24,982 nucleotides of DNA from Saccoglossus kowalevskii (Eukaryota; Hemichordata; Enteropneusta; Harrimaniidae): assembly GCF_000003605.2 (NCBI RefSeq), contig NW_003123439.1, positions 26,242 to 51,223 on the forward strand. Direction: 5' to 3'. A model generated the notes under the pieces. It saw nothing but the letters and a program-made list of their open reading frames with translations. It ran no database searches and was not told where the DNA came from. Shown piece by piece: positions 10,008-20,249 of the stretch (its first letter is position 1; each line of letters opens with the position of its first letter). A program made the translations under genes and the position numbers.

Positions 10008-10762
10008 ACTCACCAAGATTATTTTAAATTATTTGATAGAATGGTTTTGCCTATTTATTGGGGCATAGTAAATACCAGGTGATGGAAAGAGTACAGCTAA
10101 AATATTGTAAAGCATTTTTGGGGGTAAAATCATCAACACCCAATGAAGTAGTTTTGGGAGAATGTGGCATGTTTCCAATTTTCTTGCATACATATAAGAA
10201 ATGTCTCAAATACTGGTTTAAACTTCTAAAATAGAGTCACTAGACAAGCATATGATTCGGCTATTTCACTTGATAATAATGATAGGGAATCTTGGGCAAC
10301 AAAAGTAAAATATCTATTATCTCTGCATGGGTTTGGGGAGGTATGGCTATGGCAGGGACCAGGAGACTTTGATGCATGTTTACACCTATTTATGACCAGA
10401 GCATCTGATATATTTAAGCAAGAATGGTGGGGGGATGTTGTCTCAAAAGAAAAACTGCGGACATATCAAATTATTAAAACTTCATTTCGCCCTATGTATG
10501 AAAACATTATAAACAAATTATTACCCTCATGGTCATATACTTATCCAACATTGGATTTTATTCCATTATGTCAAATAAATCTGAGCAAATAATCACAAAA
10601 CTAGCAATGTTTGTACATACAGCACAAATTCTGAGACAAGAATGTATTAACATGAGGTGACTTTTGACCTCAGGAAAGTATTAGTTATGCTTTTATTTTT
10701 CCATGTATATTGTGAAATGGGTCGTTGGCCTTTAAGAACTAATAAAGATTAATTAATAAAGA
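10008..10762 (+). mobile_element. Non-LTR retrotransposon (LINE) 3' fragment, decayed reverse-transcriptase C-terminus
   Basis: Pieces in two frames line up with the C-terminal part of animal LINE ORF2 proteins. DYFKLFDRMVLPI (10014-10052) matches the end of the RT core. ERVQLKYCKAFLGVKSSTPN and the following VVLGECGMFP (10085-10170) match the next block and stop at a TAG near 10232. After a frameshift come SWATKVKYLLSLHGFGEVW and DIFKQEWWGDVV (to 10440). EQIITKLAMFVHTAQILRQ (10583-10639, another frame) is the C-terminal tail. The Cys/His zinc-binding part expected between them is absent, which implies an internal deletion near 10510-10560. The 3' end is an AT-rich tail with ATTAATAAAG-like repeats. 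It is dead: 5'-truncated, frameshifted and internally deleted. Confidence 0.82.
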
Positions 10763-11700
10763 GCAATTGATTGAAACATCTAGCTATTTTAAATTCATGT
10801 AATTACTAAAACATTATCTACTGTACACATGTTTACCTTAAATTCTCTGTAATTTCCAAAAAAAAACATAAGAATTAAAAAAAAAAGAAACTACCAATTT
10901 GTGGCCACAGAATTCCAACTACAATATTTTATATTTCACTATTGTTTCAGAAAGGCACTGATTTTCTGGTTATAACTTTGATTTATACTGCTTTTATACT
11001 GTTTTCAACACTGTCTCTCAGATATTGCCAGAACCAATTTGAAGCAAGATCAAACAGGGGCAGAATATAATTATGCTAACCAGGAGGTCTAATCAGGATT
11101 TAAGAAAATATATGCTTGATTTTATTTGGCATCTGCACATCCAAATGTCCTCATGACAATGTGATTGGATGCTTTGAGGCTGCCTAAATGTGCATTAATC
11201 AAGTTCAGCCAGTCCCTTTTTGCATCAGCACTGCACTAGAGGATGCTATCATACCTTGATATGTTTCTAAGTTTTATGTAAGGTGAGGAAGTTGTAATTT
11301 ATGGAAACCTCAAAATTACTTTTGAAAAGTATTAATTCAACTGATGACAGACAAACCCCATCCAAACACCTCTAGCAGAATTCATTAGCAAGACTTAATA
11401 CATTGGTGCTGACATCCTTCAAAAATAGCTATTATGAATGTTATATAACAGCACCAGCAGGAGATGTCTCAAAGAGCCTCTGTGGATAAAATTATTCACC
11501 ATGATTAAACATCTTTTTTTTTTAATATTGCTTTTTGGGATTGGAAATGCATTTGTATTGTATTTGGGTCAATTATAAAAAAATTAGATAACCGTATAAG
11601 ACTGTTCAAAAAGACGCTTATGCGTCAAGAAATTGATTTGGCAGTCTGTGATTTGATAGATCATTACTCACAAAGCACAAACGCAAACATTGCCAGTATG
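10763..11700. other. Putative intron sequence, nothing recognised
   Basis: AT-rich, with poly-A/T runs and no gene, exon pair or repeat structure that I can defend. Confidence 0.5.
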
Positions 11701-11912
11701 TACTGTAAAATACTTTATTTTTGCTTGGAATAAATTTTCGCTATTTTTGCTGAAGGAAAAGTTCAGTGAAAATAAAATCTAGCGAAAATACCTTTTTTTC
11801 TATATTCTACATTGAACTTGTAAAAAATCAGTGAGAATAACTTCCATACAAAACACCCAAAAAGTTTTTTTCAGCGAAAATTAATTCCAGTAAAATAAAG
11901 TATTCTACAGTA
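11701..11912 (-). mobile_element. MITE-like element, copy A (about 212 bp)
   Basis: The left end TACTGTAAAATACTTTATTT continues to GGAATAAATTTT; the reverse complement of the right end is TACTGTAGAATACTTTATTT continuing to GGAATTAATTTT, giving inverted repeats of about 36 bases. The interior is non-coding and matches the reverse complement of the element at 19141-19343 (for example ACATTGAACTTGTAAAAAAT here against ATTTTTGACAAGTTCAATGT there). Orientation is arbitrary and is set relative to that copy. The likely superfamily uses TA target sites, but this is inference. Confidence 0.85.
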
Positions 11913-12895
11913 AATATTACCAGGATTCCCATTATTGCCCTGCATGTGTATTTTTGTGTATTTTCACTGATTCACTATTAACAGTACCGTTATAAAGGCA
12001 ACATATACACATACGGTTAACATATTAAATTGTATGTCATAAAGACATTTATATACCACTGATCATGAAAACCATATATTAGTAGTATAATTACTCTCCA
12101 AGATCTGATAGCAGTAATCCGATGATTTATGGTTTTTTTCTAATGTAGTGTAAATCATTCACCAACAAGTAATAGACAAGTATGATACTTTTCATGCAAT
12201 TCAAAGTGGATCAGTGTTTTCCTCACCAAAAATAATCAAGAATACTAAAACATTTGTTGAATTTTGTATATATTGTAATTTCTTCAATTTAGGCGCCAGG
12301 GAAGAGTGAAAGGCTGTAATTTGATTCTAAAATAGGCATCAGGAACAGTTGAAAAATTAGTCTAAAAAACAAAATATGTACTTTGATTTTAATGTAATAT
12401 GCATTGGTTTTAACTTCTCTAGTAATGAAAATTATATAATAAAAAAATTTCAAATAAAAACAAATGGAAATGCATTGCTTAGATCACAGTACAGTAATCC
12501 TGCTGTGTTTCACAAGTGAATAACCATCTGGTTTTCGAGGTGTTGCAATTGTTGAATTATACCATACAAAAAGTGAATTTGTGGATGGTTATGAAATGCA
12601 AGTAAAATTCAACTTAGTTTCATTATTAGTGAATGTTTCAGTCACATACAAATGCTCAATGCAATACGATATCCACCATAGTTTTTTCCATACACAAGTT
12701 AGACTGTGTTCTTTGACAATCAAAATGCTGGATGATGCCAACATGATCAAATTACCATAGTAATTAAATATGTTAATGAGGGTTCAGTGACTTGGCTGGA
12801 TGGTGAACGCAACATGGAAAAGATTCACCAATGTTGTAGTGTGATGTTTTGTCATAGATTTTGGTGGGAAAAGATTATGTTTTTTTTGAATGGGA
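11913..12895. other. Putative intron sequence up to the gap, nothing recognised
   Basis: AT-rich, without supported exons. Apparent open frames at its end exist only because they run into the N gap. Confidence 0.5.
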
Positions 12896-13859
12896 NNNNN
12901 NNNNNNNNNNNNNNNNNNNNNNNNNNNNNNNNNNNNNNNNNNNNNNNNNNNNNNNNNNNNNNNNNNNNNNNNNNNNNNNNNNNNNNNNNNNNNNNNNNNN
13001 NNNNNNNNNNNNNNNNNNNNNNNNNNNNNNNNNNNNNNNNNNNNNNNNNNNNNNNNNNNNNNNNNNNNNNNNNNNNNNNNNNNNNNNNNNNNNNNNNNNN
13101 NNNNNNNNNNNNNNNNNNNNNNNNNNNNNNNNNNNNNNNNNNNNNNNNNNNNNNNNNNNNNNNNNNNNNNNNNNNNNNNNNNNNNNNNNNNNNNNNNNNN
13201 NNNNNNNNNNNNNNNNNNNNNNNNNNNNNNNNNNNNNNNNNNNNNNNNNNNNNNNNNNNNNNNNNNNNNNNNNNNNNNNNNNNNNNNNNNNNNNNNNNNN
13301 NNNNNNNNNNNNNNNNNNNNNNNNNNNNNNNNNNNNNNNNNNNNNNNNNNNNNNNNNNNNNNNNNNNNNNNNNNNNNNNNNNNNNNNNNNNNNNNNNNNN
13401 NNNNNNNNNNNNNNNNNNNNNNNNNNNNNNNNNNNNNNNNNNNNNNNNNNNNNNNNNNNNNNNNNNNNNNNNNNNNNNNNNNNNNNNNNNNNNNNNNNNN
13501 NNNNNNNNNNNNNNNNNNNNNNNNNNNNNNNNNNNNNNNNNNNNNNNNNNNNNNNNNNNNNNNNNNNNNNNNNNNNNNNNNNNNNNNNNNNNNNNNNNNN
13601 NNNNNNNNNNNNNNNNNNNNNNNNNNNNNNNNNNNNNNNNNNNNNNNNNNNNNNNNNNNNNNNNNNNNNNNNNNNNNNNNNNNNNNNNNNNNNNNNNNNN
13701 NNNNNNNNNNNNNNNNNNNNNNNNNNNNNNNNNNNNNNNNNNNNNNNNNNNNNNNNNNNNNNNNNNNNNNNNNNNNNNNNNNNNNNNNNNNNNNNNNNNN
13801 NNNNNNNNNNNNNNNNNNNNNNNNNNNNNNNNNNNNNNNNNNNNNNNNNNNNNNNNNNN
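12896..13859. other. Assembly gap (964 N)
   Basis: Unsequenced. Open frames that appear to cross it are artefacts of reading N as sense. An exon or repeat could be hidden here. Confidence 1.
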
Positions 13860-14017
13860 GCCAGTCAATCTGACATCAGTAAATATTATAAATATTGTGA
13901 GCATGTTTCAATGTACAGTCAGATTAATAGTTACTGACTCAACCCTTGGTCCATGAACTCCACATTGAAGTGCTGTATGTATATGTGCCGCCAAAAAGGT
14001 TCCCAAATTCACCACTT

Positions 14018-14365
14018 CTGTCTGAAAAGGGGTATCTTTTGTTTCTTTATTTTATCCCGTCTGTCTGAAAAGGGGTATCTTTTTTTCATTATCTCTGTCT
14101 GAAAAGGGGTCCATAATATTCCAAAGACTGTCTCTAGAGCTTGAGTGATCCAACAATCAGGAGAATGAAGCTGATTTTTTTCTTTCTGTAACTTCATTTC
14201 CATCGTCAAAGTCTATTCCCAGGAATCCATCTAGGTAAATTAGATAGCTGAACCCCCCCCCCCCCCCCCTGTCTGGAAAGGGCTGTCAAATATCCACAGT
14301 TTGTCTGAAAAGGGGTAGGCAAACAATTTGAGTTTATTTCTGTCTGATAAGAGGGTAGGGGTTTC
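14018..14365. repeat. Decayed repeat of TGTCTGAAAAGGGGTATC units, with a poly-C tract
   Basis: The core TGTCTGAAAAGGGGTATC occurs at about 14019 and 14062, then in shortened or altered form at about 14096 (TGTCTGAAAAGGGGTCC), 14270 (TGTCTGGAAAGGG), 14311 (TTGTCTGAAAAGGGGTAGG) and 14340 (TGTCTGATAAGAGGGTAGGGG). Spacing is irregular (34-43 bases, then longer). A run of 17 C lies at 14253-14269, directly before one unit. The small minus-strand open frames here are by-products of the repeat. Confidence 0.75.
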
Positions 14366-15394
14366 AAACAACCACTACACACCCCTGTCAGTATTTTTTG
14401 CAAGTACACCCCTTGGGGGAGAGGTAGATATGCTTATAATATGTTATGTGAACTATTTCCATGCATTATGTTGACAGGACACTTGTCTATTGGCACTTAA
14501 TGACCGGATGTACTTCAAACTGCTATTGATTTTTAGTCATCTAGTTCCTGGTAGTATTGAACAAATAGATAAGGTGTATTCAGCAAAGTTCCTCCTAGTA
14601 AGGTACATATGGTAGATTGTTAAAGTTGTTATCTGAGACCGGTTTTATTGGGGTATTTGGAATATTATGTGAAAAATGTGATGGTTTCAATTGTGTGAAA
14701 CTAATTTTGTAATGATTTTCATTGCATCTCAATGTTGCAAAAAATATAACATTAAATGCTACATCCGTCCATCATGCTGGTGGTATAGCACCAAATCAAC
14801 AGCAACACAAAATATTTCTTGAAAATCAATAAAAAGCATTTTTCTAATGAGGATACACGAGTAAGCAATATTCAAGCTTGAACAATCACTAATTTGGTTG
14901 GGAAATGACTATATTGCCACAGAAACTAAATATATAACTAACTGTTGTGAATACAATATCCATTTTTGCATCTAGGCTGTTTTGAAAGCTGGAAGGGTTT
15001 GTGTGTAATTGCAACACAAACTTTAATATCTCATTAATTCCTGGATTAGTTTTTGTTTTAATTAAAAATGATTGCATTCGTTTAAAAAATTCAAAAAAGG
15101 TTATAAGAGTCGTGATATATATGTGCAAATTTGAGCACTGTTAGGATTATATACAGCTGATCAAGATGGCAGCTGTGCCAGCCACGTTTCTGTTTGTAAA
15201 CGGATAGTAACCTTAAAATATACTCAGTATATACTCTGTTAGATTTTGTTCGTAATGCCATGTACTACTTTCCTGTTCATATTTAAAAGATGGCAGTCAT
15301 CACGCAACATGTGTTTGAATTTTGTGTAAACAATATATTTGTATACTTTTATGTTAATATACGAGACCATATCGAACACGATGTGGCACATTGA
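14366..15394. other. Putative intron sequence, nothing recognised
   Basis: AT-rich and without supported genes. AAGATGGCAGC-type strings near 15165 and 15290 resemble partial YY1 sites but stand alone. Confidence 0.45.
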
Positions 15395-15410
15395 CCCCCC
15401 CCCCCCCCCC
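15395..15410. repeat. Poly-C tract (16 C)
   Basis: An uninterrupted C run, the second within about 1.15 kb. On the opposite strand it is a G16 tract that could form intermolecular quadruplexes. Length may be unreliable in sequencing. Confidence 0.9.
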
Positions 15411-16530
15411 GAGCATTCAAATATTATCTTGATAAAACCAGATATGTGACTGTACATTTATATATTTTCTTTTTCTATCTTTTATTTAGAAATTTAATTA
15501 GCACTTGGTATATGATATGTGCTGTAAATTTTCTCTGCTTGGCATTTTCATGGCTTGATCATTTCATGGCATTTGTGGAGACCCATTTTTACGATAGTCA
15601 CTGATGCTCTTTGACGTAATTAGAAACCTTGGAGAAATTTTCACAGCTACAGAATGTCCATGATTTTTACTATTTGTGAAATTGGCGGTGATTTGTCTCT
15701 TGTGAAACTCAAGTGGCTTACAGCATTGGTCAATTCAAGATGAATAAAATCAATAATGATATACTACATGTAGTAGTTATTTACATATCGCTAGTTAGAA
15801 TATATGTGAAACAGTTATGATATGAAATATGTTATTTAGGGTAAAATGTTAATCCATGACCCAGTCTGAGTAATCACAGGGAAATCTAATTACTAAACTG
15901 TCATAGTGACAATATTTTGTTTTTTTCTTTGCACTGATGGCAGAAACGTTTATAAATAAATGTTTTTTGTCCCAGTATGCAACACCTTTTTCTTAAATAT
16001 GACTACAGCTGCAATTCTGGCTACCGGTAGTATGTGTATTGTTTGTTTCACTGTCAGTGCAGCCAACCACATTAGTCCAACCCCCGGGCATCTTCCTGAA
16101 GCTGGGTGTACACATGTATAAAACATACATATTATTTTATTGCTATAGACTGATAGAAAGATTGTATTTCTAAGGATGAAATAACAATTATTTTATTATC
16201 ATTATTACACTCCTAAACCCCCCAAATTTTGATTAATGCAGGTATAAAGATCCATCGTTAAACTTCCTAAGAATTCTTGGCATTTCTCATCATAGTATCA
16301 TGCAGACTTAATTTATACTATTAAAGCTTGTATGTGTTTAAAAATAGACTTAGGATTGATTCAAAGCAAACCAATGACAATTGAAATTTAGTGAACCATT
16401 TAGGGTGGAGTCATCTTAAAGCTAGGCCAAAGCTTTATACATGAGGTATTCATGTGTGAATGAAGGATAGACTTACACCCATTCAGATAGGTGACAACAT
16501 TACATTACAAATCAATGCTTTCCCTTGCAG
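15411..16530. other. Putative intron 1 end, nothing else recognised
   Basis: AT-rich, no coding signal. It ends in the pyrimidine-rich acceptor of the microexon (TGCTTTCCCTTGCAG). Confidence 0.45.
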
Positions 16531-16563
16531 TCATCGGAAACTTCTTCCATGGTATCAGGGAAT
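16531..16563 (+). CDS. Candidate 33-nt microexon carrying the start codon (ATG at 16549)
   Basis: A strong acceptor (CTTTCCCTTGCAG, ending 16530) and a consensus donor (GTGAGT, 16564-16569) bracket exactly 33 bases. The exon holds an ATG at 16549, read as MVSGN to the exon end. Joined to the exon at 22981 the frame stays open and runs into the exon at 23222. Spliced straight to 23222, the next codon is TGA and the ATG becomes a five-codon upstream ORF. Reading back into the exon ending at 8609, the frame meets a TAA before any ATG, which supports 16549 as the first possible start. The protein is not recognised. Splice signals are seen; the exon linkage is inferred. Only 16549-16563 would be coding. 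Confidence 0.45.
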
Positions 16564-16569
16564 GTGAGT

Positions 16570-17270
16570 ATTACTATACCGGTTTAGCCATCAAAATTCC
16601 CCTATTATGTTTATAATTATATCATCCTATAAAGGAATGAACCATGTGGGGAGGATATCAGTATGACTATAATTTATAGTGATGAACTAGGGATTTTTAC
16701 TAAAAATACATAATGTTAGATTTTGTTGAATATTTGCTAGTATGCAGTATAAAACTCTCCTATGTGTATACTTTCATAGCATACATGAGTTATTTTTGGG
16801 CCTTTATTAATTATCTGACTTTCTGGAAGAGTTTCGGTATTTTGCCTTTTTTTGCCAATTGTGACTTTTATGAACTCAAAGTGCCATAGTTGTCATTCCG
16901 TGTGTTTGAACGTTTGTCGTGTGACGTCTTAGGTTCTGTGATATGCAAAGAGGTCAGAGGTTACGTCTCGGTTGTTACATGTAGATCCAGTACATAGTCT
17001 ACTTCTAGAGGCATAGTGATCTAGCATGGAGTGTTGTATTCACCAATAAAAAACAATAACAATTTCTTAGTATCCTTTATTATTATTTTAAAAACCATAT
17101 TTTATTTTTTTACTATATACATGTGTTTATGTTTTGATTGGTTCTGCTTTTTTTTAAATATTTTTGAATACCACATATTTTGAAACATTTTTAGTGCAAC
17201 TCTTAGTTTTTACTTCTTCACAAGTTTAACTAGTAGCAGCACTATGTATCATCCAACAGACTGCTGAGAA
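16570..17270. other. Putative intron 2 start, nothing recognised
   Basis: AT-rich, no exon or repeat that I can support. Confidence 0.45.
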
Positions 17271-17580
17271 TCCAATTCTTTTATCATTTTAATATTTAGA
17301 GAAATGTTCTATGGGAATCTTATTTGAATTTGTTTCATATGATTTTATGACTACCTTAGAGGAATCCTATTGAAGTTCTATATAACATCCTATTTAAATC
17401 TTAATTTATATAGTACAAAATAATATTCTATAGAAATCCTATTGCAGTCTTATATAGAACAAAACAACAATATACTATATTAATCCTATTGAAGTCTCCT
17501 AGGACAAAAATTAATATCTATTAAAGTCTATAGGACAAAACTTCTATAAGAATAACTATAGAATTATTATAGCTTAAAAT
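17270..17580. repeat. Decayed repeat with AATCCTATTGAAGTC and TAGGACAAAA motifs
   Basis: Variants of TTCTATAGAAATCCTATTG, then AAGTCT and a TAGGAC/TAGAACAAAA end, recur at about 17310, 17363, 17435, 17482 and 17515 with uneven spacing (72 and 47 bases between the clearest cores). Related GTAGGACA and CTATAGGATA strings reappear at 18535-18640, including a 7-bp hairpin, TAGGACA...TGTCCTA, at 18537-18556. No coding frame. Confidence 0.55.
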
Positions 17581-17930
17581 ATATCCTGCTTGATGATATT
17601 CTGTTTAAATATTTAGAATATTGTTATTTTATTACATCCAATGTATTTTATTTACCATTCAAGTGTCATAATTCATCCCGTCACAATTTGTGTGCAATTT
17701 TTATGGGTATTATGCTTCTTTATGGGATATTTTTACTGAGTAATACTTGCACACATACACAATTTATTGAGTGAAAATAATTTGTATGTTCATGTACTAG
17801 CCATATAGGCTCATATAGGAGAGTAGACGGACCTATAGCTATGTTGAAAAATAAAGAAAAACTTTTTGCGATTACATTTAAAACTTGTTTTGTTTCAGTT
17901 TGTAGTCTAACATTGGAGAGAATATATGAT

Positions 17931-18217
17931 AGTATTTGTGTTTTCTGACCAGGTAAAACATCGTGAGTATTGGTGTTTTCTGACCAGGTAAAACATTGTG
18001 AGTATTGGTGTTTTCTGACCAGGTAAAACATCGTGAGTATTGGTGTTTTCTGACCAGGTAAAACATCGTGAGTATTGGTGTTTTCTGACCAGGTAAAACA
18101 TCGTGAGTATTGGTGTTTTCTGACCAGGTAAAACATCGTGACTATTTGTGTTTTCTGACCAGGTAAAACATTGTGAGTATTTGTGTTTTCTGACCAGGTA
18201 AAACATCGTGAGTATTG
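17931..18217. repeat. 35-bp minisatellite, 8 near-identical units
   Basis: Full units start at 17938 and every 35 bases to 18183. Each reads GTGTTTTCTGACCAGG, TAAAACATCGTG and AGTATTG in sequence, with only a few single-base changes (for example TTG for TCG in units 2 and 7, and CTAT for GTAT after unit 6). A seven-base partial copy precedes the array. Because 35 is not a multiple of 3 and the unit has no stop in any minus-strand frame, long overlapping minus-strand frames appear with a 35-residue cycle; this does not show a protein. Every plus-strand unit holds a donor-like CCAG|GTAAAA and a GTGAGT. The near identity implies recent expansion or ongoing homogenisation. Confidence 0.97.
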
Positions 18218-18259
18218 GTGACACCCACACAATGCAATTGACTTGGCACATCTACTTAG

Positions 18260-19140
18260 TAAAGTGACTTAGTAAAGTAGTAAAGTGACTCAACCTAATG
18301 TGACTTGTTCGTTCAAATTATTGTTTCTAAATCTGTGTCTACAAATATCACAGTGAAATCATTGAAAAATTGAAAGCAATTGGTGTGTTTATAAATATTT
18401 TTTGGAATTTTATATATTTCTATTTATTCCAAAATTCTTATTTGGTATGAGAGGTCACAGAATTATATGAGATATTTTCTCTGCCTATTGAATAAAAAAT
18501 ATACTATATATATATACTACATATGTTGCTATACTGTAGGACATGAAATTGTCCTATAACACAAAGTTGCCTCTATAGGATAATTTTCTGTTCTAAATGA
18601 AAATATTTCTGTCTCCAAAGACTGTAGGACACTTCATAAAGGAAGTTGGATTTCCAAAAATATAACTTGTAAAACGTTGAGAGACTACAGATGTGTGTAG
18701 ATTAATAATTAACAATTACAATGACTGTGGGAAATTCCTAATTGAAAAGTTAGTATTTACCAACCCCTTACAGTGTGAGCAATTATTTTTTAGAGATAAA
18801 TGTGATGTAAACAATTATAATTGGAATGTACTGGTAAAACCCGGCCCTTACAGACAAGTTATACTTCCTGTCATTACCACACGAGTTTTAAGATTTACAG
18901 CATAATATAGAGTAATGGTCTAAACTCAAAAGTACCAAACTATTTATGAGCTGAGTTCTAATTACAAATCACAGTGCAAATATTTTTCAAAATCACATAG
19001 ATCAACAGGTCATTCAACTCCACTAGCAGTTAGATCAACCAGCTCTACCAGTACCTTGTTTTTATCATGAACAAATTTGGCAATTAGAACGATTTAAGAT
19101 TTTGATCACAGACAGAAAAGAGACGTATTTGTTATAATAG
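18260..19140. other. Putative intron 2 sequence, nothing further recognised
   Basis: AT-rich. Apart from the TAGGAC-type repeat remnants at 18535-18640 it shows only short open frames without domains. Confidence 0.45.
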
Positions 19141-19343
19141 TACTGTAAAATACTTTATTTTAGCTGGAATTAATTTTTGCTGAAATGACGTTTTGGGTGT
19201 TTGTTTGAAATCTATTTTCACTGATTTTTGACAAGTTCAATGTAAAATACAGGAAAAAAAGGTATATTTGCTGGATTTTATGTTCACTTATTCATTCCCT
19301 TAGCGAAAATTAATTCCAAGCACAAATAAAGTATTTTACAGTA
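19141..19343 (+). mobile_element. MITE-like element, copy B (about 203 bp), inverted relative to copy A
   Basis: The left end TACTGTAAAATACTTTATTT continues TAGCTGGAATTAATTTT; the right end AATAAAGTATTTTACAGTA is its inverse. The interior (GTTTTGGGTGTTT, TCACTGATTTTTGACAAG) equals the reverse complement of copy A with scattered differences. No coding capacity. Confidence 0.85.
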
Positions 19344-19775
19344 TGCCAATGCATTCACATAAATAAGTGAGGTGTCTATTGTCAAAATAAGTCATTCTGA
19401 TGTTGGCCATGTGTTGTTTGATTTTCTCCAAACTTTGTGGAAGGAGTAACCATTTGATTTGTAAAGACTACTCAAGATGGATAACATGTTCCTCATGCAC
19501 TGATAGCTAAATTATCCTTAAGTGTGTCAAGTTTTGTGATTGAGCAAAGTATGTACTTTGGTCATTTTATGAGTCACAATGATGATGAATAGGAACCTTT
19601 ATACTAATAATTTGTGCTATTCTGTTTTCTTGCTATAAATATGTTAATATTCATTGTCAGGTACATGTACTGTATACATGTTTTAATAACTACATGATAT
19701 TTTAGTGAATTTGACTCAATGCATGAATTAACTGAATCTTAATTTAGCTAAACTGCCAACAATCTCATTGTGAAA
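19344..19775. other. Putative intron 2 sequence, nothing recognised
   Basis: AT-rich spacer between two MITE-like sequences; no supported feature. Confidence 0.45.
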
Positions 19776-19880
19776 GAATACTTTATTTTATATTAGCGAC
19801 ATCTTGAATTAGCGAAATTACAAATTAGCTAAATTAGCTAAAATAACATGCTAGCTAAAAAGACATGTTTTACAGTATTT
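19776..19880. mobile_element. Possible decayed MITE relative with TTAGCGA/TTAGCTA repeats
   Basis: It starts GAATACTTTATTTTA, as in an inner part of the TACTGTAAAATACTTTATTT ends, and closes with TTTTACAGTA like the right end of copy B. The interior is short TTAGCGAA/TTAGCTAAA repeats instead of the copy A/B body. It could be an internally deleted or distinct member of the same superfamily. Confidence 0.4.
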
Positions 19881-19959
19881 AAACGTATTAAAAAAAACTA
19901 CCATGGGATACATATTTTTACTGATATTAATGCTTCAATAAATGACACAAGACACAAGG

Positions 19960-20215
19960 TTTTGGCAAAAGTGGAAGGGGGAGCGATTTGCGGACGCAGG
20001 CGTCGCAGCGAACAGCTCCATGACGCGACTCGCCTGTGAATTGCATCATGACGCCGAGCGCGTGGTACCTTCCACCAGCAGAGACTGTACAGGCGGGCGT
20101 CATGGCTGGCGTCCCCCTGGCGGGAGCCTGCAGATAGACTCACAACCCCAGGGGGGTGGACAGCGTGGGTACCCGTGTAAAGTCTGCTTGGTCTGTGGTG
20201 GAAACCCCCTTACCT
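19960..20215. other. GC-rich island of unknown nature
   Basis: About 250 bases rich in G, C and CpG (for example GCGGACGCAGGCGTCGCAG and GACGCCGAGCGCGTGG) within AT-rich DNA. It has overlapping open frames on both strands: + strand with a CKVCLVCGG stretch, and - strand with an Arg-rich stretch. No known domain or splice-site pair is convincing. It may be a fragment of a GC-rich mobile element, an insertion of foreign composition, or a CpG-island-type element. Confidence 0.5.
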
Positions 20216-20249
20216 GTTTATTGCTAAGGTTGTTCATGAACAGATAAAC

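Noticed and set aside
12787-13956. Several long open frames on both strands across the N run
   Set aside because: They are open only because N codons are not read as stops. The real sequence on either side gives just a few dozen unrelated residues.
17931-18217. CRISPR array
   Set aside because: The units are contiguous with no unique spacers, and the genome is eukaryotic.
17720-18251. Minus-strand repeat protein of 114-170 residues
   Set aside because: It is produced by the 35-bp minisatellite, which is open in every minus frame. There is no domain, and no composition shift outside the array.
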